From positions 1 to 40,344 of the forward strand of contig JAFZLJ010000130.1 of assembly GCA_017551545.1 (NCBI GenBank): a DNA stretch of 40,344 nucleotides. The letters run 5' to 3'. Made by a program: the position numbers and the translations under genes. Source of the DNA: Treponema sp. (GTDB lineage: Bacteria; Spirochaetota; Spirochaetia; Treponematales; Treponemataceae). Below are positions 1 through 7,552 of this stretch, in pieces. The notes under the pieces are model-generated. The model saw only the letters and a program-made list of their open reading frames with translations. It did not search any database and was not told the origin of the DNA. Positions within the stretch are counted from its first letter, which is position 1, and each line of letters opens with the position of its first letter.

Positions 1-1085
1 ATATCACCACTATCTTCAAGACGACGAATAATAGATACAATCTTCTGCTGAGACTCTTCAACATCCTTCAAGCGGACAGGTCCCATGAATTCCATATCTT
101 CCTTAAGCATACTTGCGGCACGCTTAGACATGTTACTGAAGATTTTATCCTGAACTTCGGTATCAACAGATTTAAGCGCTTTTGCGAGTTCCTGCTGATC
201 GACATCGCGGAGTACCTTCTGAATAGCACGGTTGTCGAGCATAACGATATCTTCGAATACGAACATTCGCTTTTTGATTTCCTCGGCAAGATCCGGATCG
301 TCTTCTTCCAGAGATTCGATAATTGACTTTTCAGAAGAACGGTCAACAAGGTTCAGGATTTCTACGATTGCTTCAACACCACCGGCAGCAGTATAGTCTT
401 CTGAAGACAGAGTTGAAAGCTTCTTTTCCAATACTCGTTCTACTTCACGCAAAACTTCAGGAGATGTACGGTCCATGGTTGCAAGACGCTTTGAAACTTC
501 GGCCTGCATTTCTTCCGGAAGGTTCTGCAGAATTACGGCAGCTTTTCCAGGTTCCAGGTAAGCAAGAATCAAGGCAATTGTCTGCGGATATTCCTGCTGA
601 ATAAAGTTGAGCAAATGAGCAGGGTCTGTACGGCGGATAAAATCGAACGGACGAACCTGGAGGGATGAGGTAAGTCTGTTGATAATATCGATAGCCTTTT
701 GAGAACCCAATGATTTTTCGAGGAGCTCGCGGGCATAATCAATACCACCAGTGGTGATAAAGTTCTGAGCATTCATGAGCTCCTGGAATTCTTCAAGTAC
801 GGCATCCTTAAAATCAGGGTTTACTTTTTCCTGGCGTGCAATTTCAAAAGTAAGGGTTTCTACTTCATCTTCGCGAAGGTGCTTCATGATTTCGGCAGAA
901 ACTTCTGGTCCAAGCGAAATTAAGAAAATAGCGGCTTTCTGGCGACCAGTTAAACTTTTATAATCCTTTTGATTTTTCTTTGAGGATGAACCACTGCCCG
1001 CAGGCTTGAGGCTACCAGGCTTTGGTACAGGCTTAGGATTTGAACCTTTTGGTTTGTCTGCGGTTGTTAAATCTTCGTCAGCCAT
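1..1085 (-). CDS. fliG: Flagellar motor switch protein FliG (C-terminus cut by window edge)
   Basis: FliG forms the upper C-ring of the flagellar motor: it binds FliF at its N-terminus and transmits torque from the stator through its C-terminal charged helix. The 361 codons seen include the family signatures GRQKAAIFLISLG (about residue 45), EYPQTIALIL (middle domain) and the C-terminal stretch with ERVLEKKL and KKRMFVFEDI. Only the last dozen or so residues should be missing, since the reading stops at RRLEDSGD. The first ~38 residues are a Pro/Lys/Ser-rich extension (KPKGSNPKPVPKPGS) longer than usual. The start is the ATG at 1085; its ribosome-binding site GGAGG lies inside the last codons of fliF, whose stop is one base upstream, so the two are translationally coupled. 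Identity is very secure. Confidence 0.97.
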   Translation of the reverse strand, partial: MADEDLTTADKPKGSNPKPVPKPGSLKPAGSGSSSKKNQKDYKSLTGRQKAAIFLISLGPEVSAEIMKHLREDEVETLTFEIARQEKVNPDFKDAVLEEFQELMNAQNFITTGGIDYARELLEKSLGSQKAIDIINRLTSSLQVRPFDFIRRTDPAHLLNFIQQEYPQTIALILAYLEPGKAAVILQNLPEEMQAEVSKRLATMDRTSPEVLREVERVLEKKLSTLSSEDYTAAGGVEAIVEILNLVDRSSEKSIIESLEEDDPDLAEEIKKRMFVFEDIVMLDNRAIQKVLRDVDQQELAKALKSVDTEVQDKIFSNMSKRAASMLKEDMEFMGPVRLKDVEESQQKIVSIIRRLEDSGD

Positions 1086-1086
1086 T

Positions 1087-2796
1087 TTATTCCTCCATCA
1101 ACCAAGTTCTAATGAGCATTGCAACATCTTCAGGATGCTCTTTTGCCATAGTAATAGCATTTTCCTGGAGTTCCATACGTCTTGTCTCTTCGACAGACAT
1201 TGTAACTTCCATACCTTCGTCTTTTGCATCCCAAAGAGCGCGTTCGCGTGCTGCCTGTTGTTCTGCAAGAAGTCGTGCTTCTCTTTCGCGGCGGCGGCGT
1301 TCAATTTCTTTACTGATAACACGGAACAGAATGAAGCCAAGAAGAACAACAACAACTGCAATAAGAATAAGAACAATCATTCTCTGACGCTGGATTCTTG
1401 CAAAGTAAGCTGCATCCTCGTCTGCATGTTCCTTGTCGCGGTCGTATGCCATGTTTGTTACAACTACAGTATCACCACGGCTTCTGTTATAACCAATTGC
1501 ACCCTGAATAGAGCGTTCTGCATCTGCAAGCTCGTTTGGAGTAAGAGCAGTATATTCTCGTTTAAGAGAACCGTCTTCTTCGTTTACAATAGGCTTTCCG
1601 TTTTTATCTTTGAGCAACTTCCACTTACCGTCAAGGTTTACAGAAACTGCAATTTTGTCGATTTTTGGTGCAGAGATTTCTTCTGTCTGCTTTGTATTAA
1701 GTGCATGGTTTACAGTCTTTCCTGTTTCAGTAGATTTACCGATTACATTAGACATATCTGAGTATACAGGCGGGGTCTGGCCTTCGGTTCCGGCAGGTCC
1801 TTCAGGATTATATCCGGTTCCCTGCCATTCTTTTACTACTGTCTGTTCACTTACAGGAAGTGTATCACGCAATTCTGAATCGTCATAAGGAGTATCAGGG
1901 TTATCTTCCTTGATTACAATAGGACTGTACTCTGTTGATGTACTTGTACGCTGCGAGGTATCCATTTCAATTGTAACAACCATATCACGACAGCGGTCCT
2001 GACCATAAGTATTCTGGAAAAGATTTAAGATTTTAGCACGGATTTCGGTAGCATATTTGAGCTTAAACTTTTCTGTTTTTTCCGTGATTGTAAGACGGTC
2101 ATATTCAGCCATACCTTCAAAATCATTAATCTGATTTCCTTCGGTATCGGTGATGATAAGATATTCTTCTTTAAGGCCTTCTACAGCAGACAGAATAAGG
2201 CGCTGAATACCCTGAATTCGTTTTTTATCTGTCATGAGTGTACTTGATGGGGTCGTTTTCAAGATAACACTGGCAGATACAGGGGCCTGGTCTGCGGCAA
2301 AGAGCTGCTTTTCAGGAAGAACAATATTTACATCAGCCATCTGTACGTCACTTATGGCTTCAATATGTGCTTTAAGCTGCTTTTGAATCGTATTTTTAAG
2401 CTTTACATTCTGATCCGAATCTGTAGTAGACCAGCTTCTGTCATAAAAACCGGCCCATGGATCAATTGAAGAAGGAACAAGATTTTCGCTAATAAGGATT
2501 TCACGCATACGGCGGGCAGTTTCATCATCGGCTACAGAAATATAACCGTTTGAATCAGCAGATGCAGAAACATTTTCCTGAGAAATCCTATCCAAGATTT
2601 TTGTAAGCGAAGTGCTTTCTGTAACAGGGGCATTAAAAAGTCGTACAGTTGTAGGTTTAGAAGAAACCCGGGCAGCAAGTATGATTGCCACAATAACTAC
2701 AACGACAATGCCTATTAATATGACTTTTTGTATTGGCTTCCACTTGGACCACATGTCCTTAAGCTTGCCAAACACTTTTTTAAGCCATTCGTTCAT
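1087..2796 (-). CDS. fliF: Flagellar MS-ring protein FliF
   Basis: FliF builds the membrane MS ring, the scaffold for the type III flagellar export gate and the C-ring. The 569-aa product has the expected plan: a first transmembrane helix at about residues 23-43, a large periplasmic part with YscJ/FliF ring-building motifs (RLFNAPV, ARRMREILISENLVP, DVNIVLPEKQLF), a second transmembrane helix around 475-497 (MIVLILIAVVVVLLGFILF), and a cytoplasmic tail ending HPEDVAMLIRTWLMEE, the FliG-binding motif. Length is typical. The ATG at 2796 follows a GGGAGGGG ribosome site. A well-formed promoter lies in the gap to fliE, so fliF-fliG may be partly uncoupled from flgB-flgC-fliE. Confidence 0.98.
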   Translation of the reverse strand: MNEWLKKVFGKLKDMWSKWKPIQKVILIGIVVVVIVAIILAARVSSKPTTVRLFNAPVTESTSLTKILDRISQENVSASADSNGYISVADDETARRMREILISENLVPSSIDPWAGFYDRSWSTTDSDQNVKLKNTIQKQLKAHIEAISDVQMADVNIVLPEKQLFAADQAPVSASVILKTTPSSTLMTDKKRIQGIQRLILSAVEGLKEEYLIITDTEGNQINDFEGMAEYDRLTITEKTEKFKLKYATEIRAKILNLFQNTYGQDRCRDMVVTIEMDTSQRTSTSTEYSPIVIKEDNPDTPYDDSELRDTLPVSEQTVVKEWQGTGYNPEGPAGTEGQTPPVYSDMSNVIGKSTETGKTVNHALNTKQTEEISAPKIDKIAVSVNLDGKWKLLKDKNGKPIVNEEDGSLKREYTALTPNELADAERSIQGAIGYNRSRGDTVVVTNMAYDRDKEHADEDAAYFARIQRQRMIVLILIAVVVVLLGFILFRVISKEIERRRREREARLLAEQQAARERALWDAKDEGMEVTMSVEETRRMELQENAITMAKEHPEDVAMLIRTWLMEE

Positions 2797-2846
2797 CAGA
2801 CCCCTCCCTTGAACGAATCAATGCAAATTTATACTAAATTTAATTA

Positions 2847-2875
2847 ATTATATCATAGGAGAGAATAATTCGCAA
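2847..2875 (-). promoter_or_regulatory. Internal sigma-70-type promoter before fliF
   Basis: On the minus strand TTGCGA (2870-2875) is followed after exactly 17 nt by TATAAT (2847-2852). A start would fall near 2840, about 45 nt upstream of the fliF ATG. It lies in the 94-nt gap between fliE and fliF. The match is good, but activity is inferred from sequence only. Confidence 0.55.
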
Positions 2876-2890
2876 GAAGATTTTTAAAAA

Positions 2891-3244
2891 TTAACGAACA
2901 GTAGTAAGTTCGCTCCAACCGGAAACAAGACGGTCAATTACAGTCTGTGCAAGGCTAAGACTCATTCGTGCCTTCTGCATTGCAATAGTAACATCTGCAA
3001 CATCAACACTTTCCGGGTCTGTGATTACCTGTTCCTGAAGCTTTGTAACATCCATCTGCTGAGTGTTTACAGTATTAACAGCATCAAGAAGATAATCTGC
3101 AAAAGACAAAGTTCCGTCTTTCTGAGTTGTATGAAGTAAAGAAGTTTTATCTGTATTCTGAGTTAAAGAAACAACTGAACCAGTGCCATAATGAGCAGCA
3201 TCTGTTCGAGTCATCTGTAATGTTCCGAATTCTGGTATTTTCAT
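2891..3244 (-). CDS. fliE: Flagellar hook-basal body complex protein FliE
   Basis: FliE is the small periplasmic adaptor joining the MS ring to the rod. The 117-aa product ends with the family's helical region (DVADVTIAMQKARMSLSLAQTVIDR), the most conserved part of FliE, and has the preceding FADYLLDAVNTVN motif. The N-terminal ~40 residues are poorly conserved, as expected. The ATG at 3244 is preceded by GAGGGG. It lies between flgC and fliF in the usual flgB-flgC-fliE-fliF order. The gap to flgC (124 nt) is the longest inside this part of the operon and carries a hairpin. Confidence 0.96.
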   Translation of the reverse strand: MKIPEFGTLQMTRTDAAHYGTGSVVSLTQNTDKTSLLHTTQKDGTLSFADYLLDAVNTVNTQQMDVTKLQEQVITDPESVDVADVTIAMQKARMSLSLAQTVIDRLVSGWSELTTVR

Positions 3245-3309
3245 TTTTCCCCTCTTGGTCTAATTATGGATGATAAAACCTGATTTGTCAAATCCAAGTA
3301 AGTAAACCT

Positions 3310-3331
3310 AAAAATTGCTTTCGCAATTTTT
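3310..3331 (-). other. Hairpin with GAAA tetraloop in flgC-fliE gap
   Basis: Nine perfect base pairs, AAAAATTGC and GCAATTTTT, enclose a four-base loop that reads GAAA in the operon transcript, a stable GNRA-type loop. Few U residues follow on the minus strand, so it is a weak terminator at best. It could be a processing or stability element in the 124-nt gap. A second small inverted repeat (GCCCGC...GCGGGC, 3352-3368) sits next to the flgC stop. Confidence 0.45.
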
Positions 3332-3368
3332 TTAACGGTTTGCTATTGAACACCGCCCGCCAGCGGGC

Positions 3369-3830
3369 TTACACATGAGCAATCTGCAATGCTGCGGTAA
3401 ACATATCCTTTGCACCATCAATTACTGTAGCGTTTGCTTCGTATGCGCGTGAAGCAGAAATCAAATCTACCATTTCGTTTACGATGTTTACGTTTGGATA
3501 TTCTACATAACCTGCGTGTGGACCTGTCTGAATTGCATCAGGGTGAGTTGGATCATATACAAGGCGTCCTTCTGATGTATCCTTTACAATTTCCATTACC
3601 TTTACACCTTTTCCAGGACCATTGTCCAAAGATGAAGGAACAAAAGGACTGTTCCACTGAGGATTAGAGTCACTAACAGGGCTCATAACTACAGTAGATT
3701 TTTTGAATGCACCACCCTCCTGTGTTCGGGTTGTAGATGCATTTGCAATATTATCAGAAATTACGTCGCTTCTAAGTCTTTCGGCAGCCATACCTGTAGC
3801 TGCAATATTTATACTGGTGAACATTCCCAT
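3369..3830 (-). CDS. flgC: Flagellar basal-body rod protein FlgC
   Basis: FlgC is a proximal rod subunit exported through the flagellar type III pathway, without a Sec signal. The 153-aa product shows the rod/hook N-terminal motif (IAATGMAAERLRSDVISDNIANAST), the FlgC-typical GYVEYPNVNIVNEMVDLI and the C-terminal helix ASRAYEANATVIDGAKDMF. Length is typical. Start ATG at 3830 has AAGGAG 8 nt upstream; a second Met two codons later is possible but less well spaced. It sits between flgB (23-nt gap) and fliE. Confidence 0.98.
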   Translation of the reverse strand: MGMFTSINIAATGMAAERLRSDVISDNIANASTTRTQEGGAFKKSTVVMSPVSDSNPQWNSPFVPSSLDNGPGKGVKVMEIVKDTSEGRLVYDPTHPDAIQTGPHAGYVEYPNVNIVNEMVDLISASRAYEANATVIDGAKDMFTAALQIAHV

Positions 3831-3853
3831 AGTCGTTTCTCCTTATCTACACA

Positions 3854-4270
3854 TTACTTCTTCATTGCAACATTAACCTGGTCGAATTCAAAGCTTGTAA
3901 GCTGTGTGAGGAGTCTGTACTGCATCTGAATCTGAAGGATGTTGTTTGCTTCTGTTTCGGCATCAACGTTGTTTCCGTTTGCCTTGGCAGTTGTAGTGTA
4001 ATCTACTACTCTTCTTGGTTCTACGTCACGGTAATCATAAGGAGTATTAATCTGAATGTGACGGCTGTCTGTAGTAGTAAGCTTAAAGGAATCTTTTGCG
4101 ATCTGTTCCGATTCAAGAGCACTTTTGAGCTCTGATTCGAAATTAACAACTGAGCGTTTGAAATTAGGAACTTCGCTGTTTGCAAGGTTGTTTGCGCTAA
4201 CCTGATAACGCAGTGAAGTTACATCCAATTCACGCTGCAACAAGTCGATTGAGCGTGTAAAACTGTTCAT
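3854..4270 (-). CDS. flgB: Flagellar basal-body rod protein FlgB
   Basis: FlgB is the rod subunit that contacts FliE and the MS ring. The 138-aa product has the N-terminal rod motif (VSANNLANSEVPNFKRSVVNFE), the NNVDAETEANNILQIQ segment typical of FlgB, and a helical C-terminus (LLTQLTSFEFDQVNVAM). The ATG at 4270 has GGAGGC at good spacing. It is the first gene of this flagellar run; directly upstream lies a large palindrome instead of a plain promoter region. The only promoter-like pair I can offer (TTGCAA, 18 nt, TATGAT) lies inside that palindrome and is weak. Confidence 0.97.
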   Translation of the reverse strand: MNSFTRSIDLLQRELDVTSLRYQVSANNLANSEVPNFKRSVVNFESELKSALESEQIAKDSFKLTTTDSRHIQINTPYDYRDVEPRRVVDYTTTAKANGNNVDAETEANNILQIQMQYRLLTQLTSFEFDQVNVAMKK

Positions 4271-4292
4271 TTCTTGCCTCCTGAAAAATTGT

Positions 4293-4582
4293 TTACATCT
4301 AGTTGATTTTCGGAAAATGGAAAAAATAGTTTAGTAAAAAAAAAATAAACATGTGAAAAAAATACAAGCTACTCCCGTGGGAATCTGGTCCCGGCTGCGG
4401 GCTGAGCTTGTTATCATAGAAATCCTGCGGTTTGCTTTGCAAATCCTCGGATTCCTTCTATGCCGCCGGCACAACTCAGAAGCATCCGTGCCCATATTCC
4501 CACTCCGTAGCTTGTATTTTTTTAAGCGTATTTTTTTATTGTGCAATTGATTTTTTAAGTTTCCGAAAATCACTGGATGTAA
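4293..4582. repeat. Large imperfect palindrome (~290 bp) upstream of flgB
   Basis: The two halves are imperfect reverse complements about a centre near 4437. Outer arms share TTACATC..AG..GATTTTCGGAAA; next come A-rich stretches; then AAAAAAATACAAGCTAC matches perfectly on both sides, followed by TGGGAAT; the inner arms carry CTGAG, CATAGAA and AATCC around TTTGCTTTGCAAA. No real ORF is present, and the short reading frames here are by-products of the symmetry. It resembles a hairpin-type miniature element or integration relic. I could not match it to a named family. It lies 22 nt upstream of the flgB start. Confidence 0.7.
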
Positions 4583-4597
4583 TTTTAGCCCGGATAA

Positions 4598-4627
4598 CGT
4601 CATTGCGAGCGGAGCGTGGCAATCCAG
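4598..4627 (+). repeat. Dispersed repeat family A, single copy
   Basis: Copy of the sequence beginning CGTCATTGCGAGCG and ending GGCAATCCAG. Other copies here are at 7451-7480 (inverted), 33784-33813 and 33837-33872 (inverted). This type of short palindromic intergenic repeat is common in many bacterial genomes. Confidence 0.8.
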
Positions 4628-4644
4628 AATTAGGAAAAAAATAC

Positions 4645-4673
4645 TTGCTTTCTGAAATAAACTAGTGTAAAAT
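4645..4673 (+). promoter_or_regulatory. Sigma-70-type promoter upstream of lipoprotein operon
   Basis: TTGCTT (4645-4650), 17-nt spacer, TAAAAT (4668-4673). A start near 4680 would leave a leader of about 170 nt before the ATG at 4851. It competes with the sigma-28-like motif further down. Confidence 0.45.
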
Positions 4674-4765
4674 ACCTATGCTAAACGTTAATCACTAATA
4701 TCTATTCAAAAAATCAAAAAATCCAAAAACATTAAAAAAAATTACGCGAAATTTGCAGAATTTGC

Positions 4766-4792
4766 TAAGAAATTTTTAAATTCTGCCGATAA
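4766..4792 (+). promoter_or_regulatory. Sigma-28 (FliA/WhiG)-like promoter for lipoprotein operon
   Basis: GCCGATAA at 4785-4792 is an exact match to the flagellar sigma-28 -10 consensus. Exactly 15 nt upstream lies TAAG (4766-4769) against the consensus TAAA. A start near 4800 gives a 50-nt leader to the ATG at 4851. This would put the lipoprotein pair under late flagellar or motility control, which is inferred from sequence only. Confidence 0.5.
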
Positions 4793-4850
4793 TTTTGTGC
4801 TTTTTTTCGTGCTTTATGCCGAAAATATAAATTGGAGAAGTAGTAGTTTT

Positions 4851-5405
4851 ATGAAGTCAAAAGCTGTTGTTTTGACATCATCATTGTTCTCATTATGTGT
4901 TGCAGTCTTTTTGCTAACTGCCTGCAAAGATAATGTTTACACAATGCTGGATGATTACAACAGTCATTATGAACCGGCAACTAATATGGATATTGTAATT
5001 AATCCAGGCGACAGTGGTTTTAGAGAAGAGTTTATGCTTGATCCAACCTACTTTGTCAGCTCTGAAGGTTCAATCAATGTTGCAGCTCCATACAATTGCA
5101 GGTCATATGAATGGTCATTTTATAAAATTATATACCATCAACAGGGTGGACAAAGTTATATTTACTCTACCCTTGTTGATATTACCGCAGGCCTTGATTT
5201 TTATTCTGGCTTCGGTACAGACAAACGGGAGTTTCGGGCTTATGTTCCAAAATCACGTATAAGTGCAGAAGAACCTTTAATACCCGGAACTTATATTCTT
5301 CATTTAAAGGTAATAGGAAATAACGGAATAGAATACAAGGACTGGTGTTCTATTGTTATTTATGACCAAGTCTACGGACAAGAATCATTCTTCAAGGAGG
5401 ATTAA
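4851..5405 (+). CDS. Putative lipoprotein, first gene of a two-gene operon
   Basis: No family recognised. The 184-aa product begins with a charged n-region, a hydrophobic stretch (VVLTSSLFSLCVAVFLL) and a lipobox LLTAC at residues 20-24, so it should be lipid-anchored after signal peptidase II cleavage. The mature part is rich in Tyr and Ser, with beta-type segments (SYEWSFYKIIY) and an ending consistent with an Ig-like or beta-sandwich fold, which is only an impression. The start was placed at the ATG at 4851 because the lipobox then falls at the right distance; a GGAG lies 15 nt upstream. Its last codons form the ribosome site of the next gene, one base away. Confidence 0.82.
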   Translation: MKSKAVVLTSSLFSLCVAVFLLTACKDNVYTMLDDYNSHYEPATNMDIVINPGDSGFREEFMLDPTYFVSSEGSINVAAPYNCRSYEWSFYKIIYHQQGGQSYIYSTLVDITAGLDFYSGFGTDKREFRAYVPKSRISAEEPLIPGTYILHLKVIGNNGIEYKDWCSIVIYDQVYGQESFFKED

Positions 5406-5406
5406 T

Positions 5407-7449
5407 ATGAAAACAAAAACACTTAGGAATCATCTGTTTATTATGATTTCTCTACTTGCACTTGCTTTTGTATCTTGTAATCAAAATGCTACAGGAACAT
5501 TTACCGGAAGCAACAAGCAGCCTTTAAACATCACCGTAGCACCAAACGAAATGATTAAATTCACTAAAAATGGTGCCGGACGAACTATTGCAGCAGATCC
5601 TTTCAGCGCAAGTGACCTTACATTTTATTTGTGGGGTACTGCACAGAGTGGACAGAATCTTGCACCAAAAAATGTAACAGTTACATCATCTGACGGAGTT
5701 GTTGGTAAAGTAATTCTTGATATTGACTGTTACAACTGGTCTTTAACACTCGCCGCCTGTGAAACAAGTCAAGGTGCTACACCTTCTATCGACACTGTTT
5801 TACAGAATGCAGTATTAATTGGTTATGCTAATGTAGATATGATGTTTACTAACAGCATTAAATTTACATTAACACCAAAAGGGCTCAGCAAGAATGGTGG
5901 AGTCGACCTTACACTTCAGCTGGAAACTGGTGAAAATCCAATGATAATTCCAGATGGCTACATAGCAAATGCATATATCTATGACATTACAACTGGTGAA
6001 AAAATATTAGGTTCAGAAAGTGAAGATCTTAGTCAGACAATCAGCAGCTTTACAACAGCACATAACTATAAGGCAAATGAAGCAGAAATTGCACCAGGTA
6101 CCTATTCATTCCAGGTTGAATTCACAAAAAATGATGATTTGCGTAAATATATATGGAATGATACTATCATTATTCTTCCAGGAAAAACTGTTACACAAAC
6201 AATTACAATTCCTAACCTTATTGGTAAAAAACCTGACACTCCTGATGATTTTACTGTTGAATTCAATAAAACAGGAAGCTCTGGCACTGCAATTGCAGAA
6301 GAATCAGATTATCCAGACAAATATGTTGCACACTTTACATGGGATGGAACTGATGTAAAAACAGAAATGAACTTTGCACTTGAAATTGCAGAATTAGCTG
6401 ATACAGCAGCTGTTGAAGCACTTATAGCAGCTCCTGTTGATGATGATAGTTCATTCGAAGCTCTCTGGGATGGTACAGGAACAACAGTTGAAAAGTATAC
6501 TTTTGATTATCTTAATGATATCAGAGCTGATCAGCGATTCTTCAAAGACGGTTCATTGTTTGCAAACAACAGCTGGGTAGACCTTTATCTTGAACTTGGT
6601 AAACGTTATATTGCCCGTCTCTACTCTGAAAACAATGCAGGATATTCAGAAGATGCTGCTTATCTTACAATTCTACCGGTAGAAGATGGTGCTGAATTAA
6701 CAACAATCAACCGCTTTAGAGTACAATACTGGACTCAGGGTGGTACCTGGAACGCAGGAGCAACACATGGTACAGAACCAGATGGCAGTGACATGGACAA
6801 AATTGTTTACTGGAGCCAAAGTGATATTCCTTATGATGTATTAAATCCAGTGGCCACTACAATAACTAATGGCGTTGGTTATGGCACAAATGCCCAGCCT
6901 TACCTCTACCAGGGCCCTGCTTCTTGGATTTACTGGATTGAAAACCTTGATTCTGGAACAAAATATCCTGATGCAACAGGTACAACATATAATCCTGTTG
7001 ATTATGAAGGTTTTGAAAATCTTAATCTTTATGCTTCATATTCACGAGAAGGTGATATTGAAGTTTATAACGACCTTGATTATGACATTCTTAAAGCATG
7101 GGTAAGCGCCTTTGGAATTGCCGCTTCTGATGCGGTTGATGCAGGTGTAAGCAAGACTTCTACAAATATTGTTTCTAAAGGTTCTCTTACAGACCCTACA
7201 GCAACAACTGTTTCAGTAGCTCTTCCAGATAGCGTTGACTGGAAATATGATAAGGTTTCTTTGAAAATCAGCTATGCAAAGAAAACTTATTTCAACAAAA
7301 CTCAGGTAGGTGTTGCTAATCCTGAAGCAAATACATTTGATATTGTATTGACTAACTTACCAACCGGTTATGTTTACAACTGTCTTATTACAGCACAGTA
7401 TCAGATGACAACTGTAAGTTATCCATTCACAGTTTATCTTACAGACTAG
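5407..7449 (+). CDS. Large putative lipoprotein, second gene of the operon
   Basis: No family recognised. The 680-aa product has a signal sequence (LFIMISLLALAFVSC) with the lipobox Cys near residue 24, hence an exported lipid-anchored protein. The mature part is Thr/Asn/Asp-rich and beta-predicted, with a Trp/Tyr/Gly-rich region around residues 440-560 (RVQYWTQGGTWNAG, YWIENLDSGTKYPDA) that resembles carbohydrate- or surface-adhesion modules in composition. The ATG at 5407 has AGGAGG six bases upstream, and this decides it over the in-frame Met further up. It is coupled to the preceding lipoprotein and followed by a bidirectional terminator. Confidence 0.88.
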   Translation: MKTKTLRNHLFIMISLLALAFVSCNQNATGTFTGSNKQPLNITVAPNEMIKFTKNGAGRTIAADPFSASDLTFYLWGTAQSGQNLAPKNVTVTSSDGVVGKVILDIDCYNWSLTLAACETSQGATPSIDTVLQNAVLIGYANVDMMFTNSIKFTLTPKGLSKNGGVDLTLQLETGENPMIIPDGYIANAYIYDITTGEKILGSESEDLSQTISSFTTAHNYKANEAEIAPGTYSFQVEFTKNDDLRKYIWNDTIIILPGKTVTQTITIPNLIGKKPDTPDDFTVEFNKTGSSGTAIAEESDYPDKYVAHFTWDGTDVKTEMNFALEIAELADTAAVEALIAAPVDDDSSFEALWDGTGTTVEKYTFDYLNDIRADQRFFKDGSLFANNSWVDLYLELGKRYIARLYSENNAGYSEDAAYLTILPVEDGAELTTINRFRVQYWTQGGTWNAGATHGTEPDGSDMDKIVYWSQSDIPYDVLNPVATTITNGVGYGTNAQPYLYQGPASWIYWIENLDSGTKYPDATGTTYNPVDYEGFENLNLYASYSREGDIEVYNDLDYDILKAWVSAFGIAASDAVDAGVSKTSTNIVSKGSLTDPTATTVSVALPDSVDWKYDKVSLKISYAKKTYFNKTQVGVANPEANTFDIVLTNLPTGYVYNCLITAQYQMTTVSYPFTVYLTD

Positions 7450-7450
7450 T

Positions 7451-7480
7451 CTGGATTGCTTCGCTTCGCTCGCAATGACG
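7451..7480 (-). repeat. Dispersed repeat family A, inverted copy
   Basis: Reverse-strand copy of the family A repeat (CTGGATTGC...GCAATGACG), beginning directly after the TAG stop of the 680-aa lipoprotein gene. Confidence 0.8.
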
Positions 7481-7493
7481 AGGCGTTAAAAAC

Positions 7494-7535
7494 AAAAAAA
7501 TACCTTCCACATTTTAGTGGAAGGTATTTTTTTTT
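7494..7535. terminator. Bidirectional intrinsic terminator
   Basis: TACCTTCCAC (7501-7510) pairs with GTGGAAGGTA (7517-7526) around a 6-nt loop. It is flanked by seven A on the left and nine T on the right, extending the stem and giving a U tract on both strands. It sits between two convergent lipoprotein genes and can serve both. Confidence 0.9.
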
Positions 7536-7552
7536 GTTTTCATTATGTTTTT

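Noticed and set aside
1006..1761. Long plus-strand reading frame (251 codons) opposite fliF/fliG
   Set aside because: It lies antisense to two certain genes, is Cys/Phe-rich in a shadow-like way, and has no ribosome site.
4293..4582. The flgB-upstream palindrome as an attC site
   Set aside because: No RYYYAAC...GTTRRRY pair sits at matching positions in its arms, and it is much longer than attC sites.
4331..4665. Short reading frames within the palindrome and repeat A
   Set aside because: They are read from inverted-repeat sequence; peptides such as SLRAERGNPE are typical of repeat translation.
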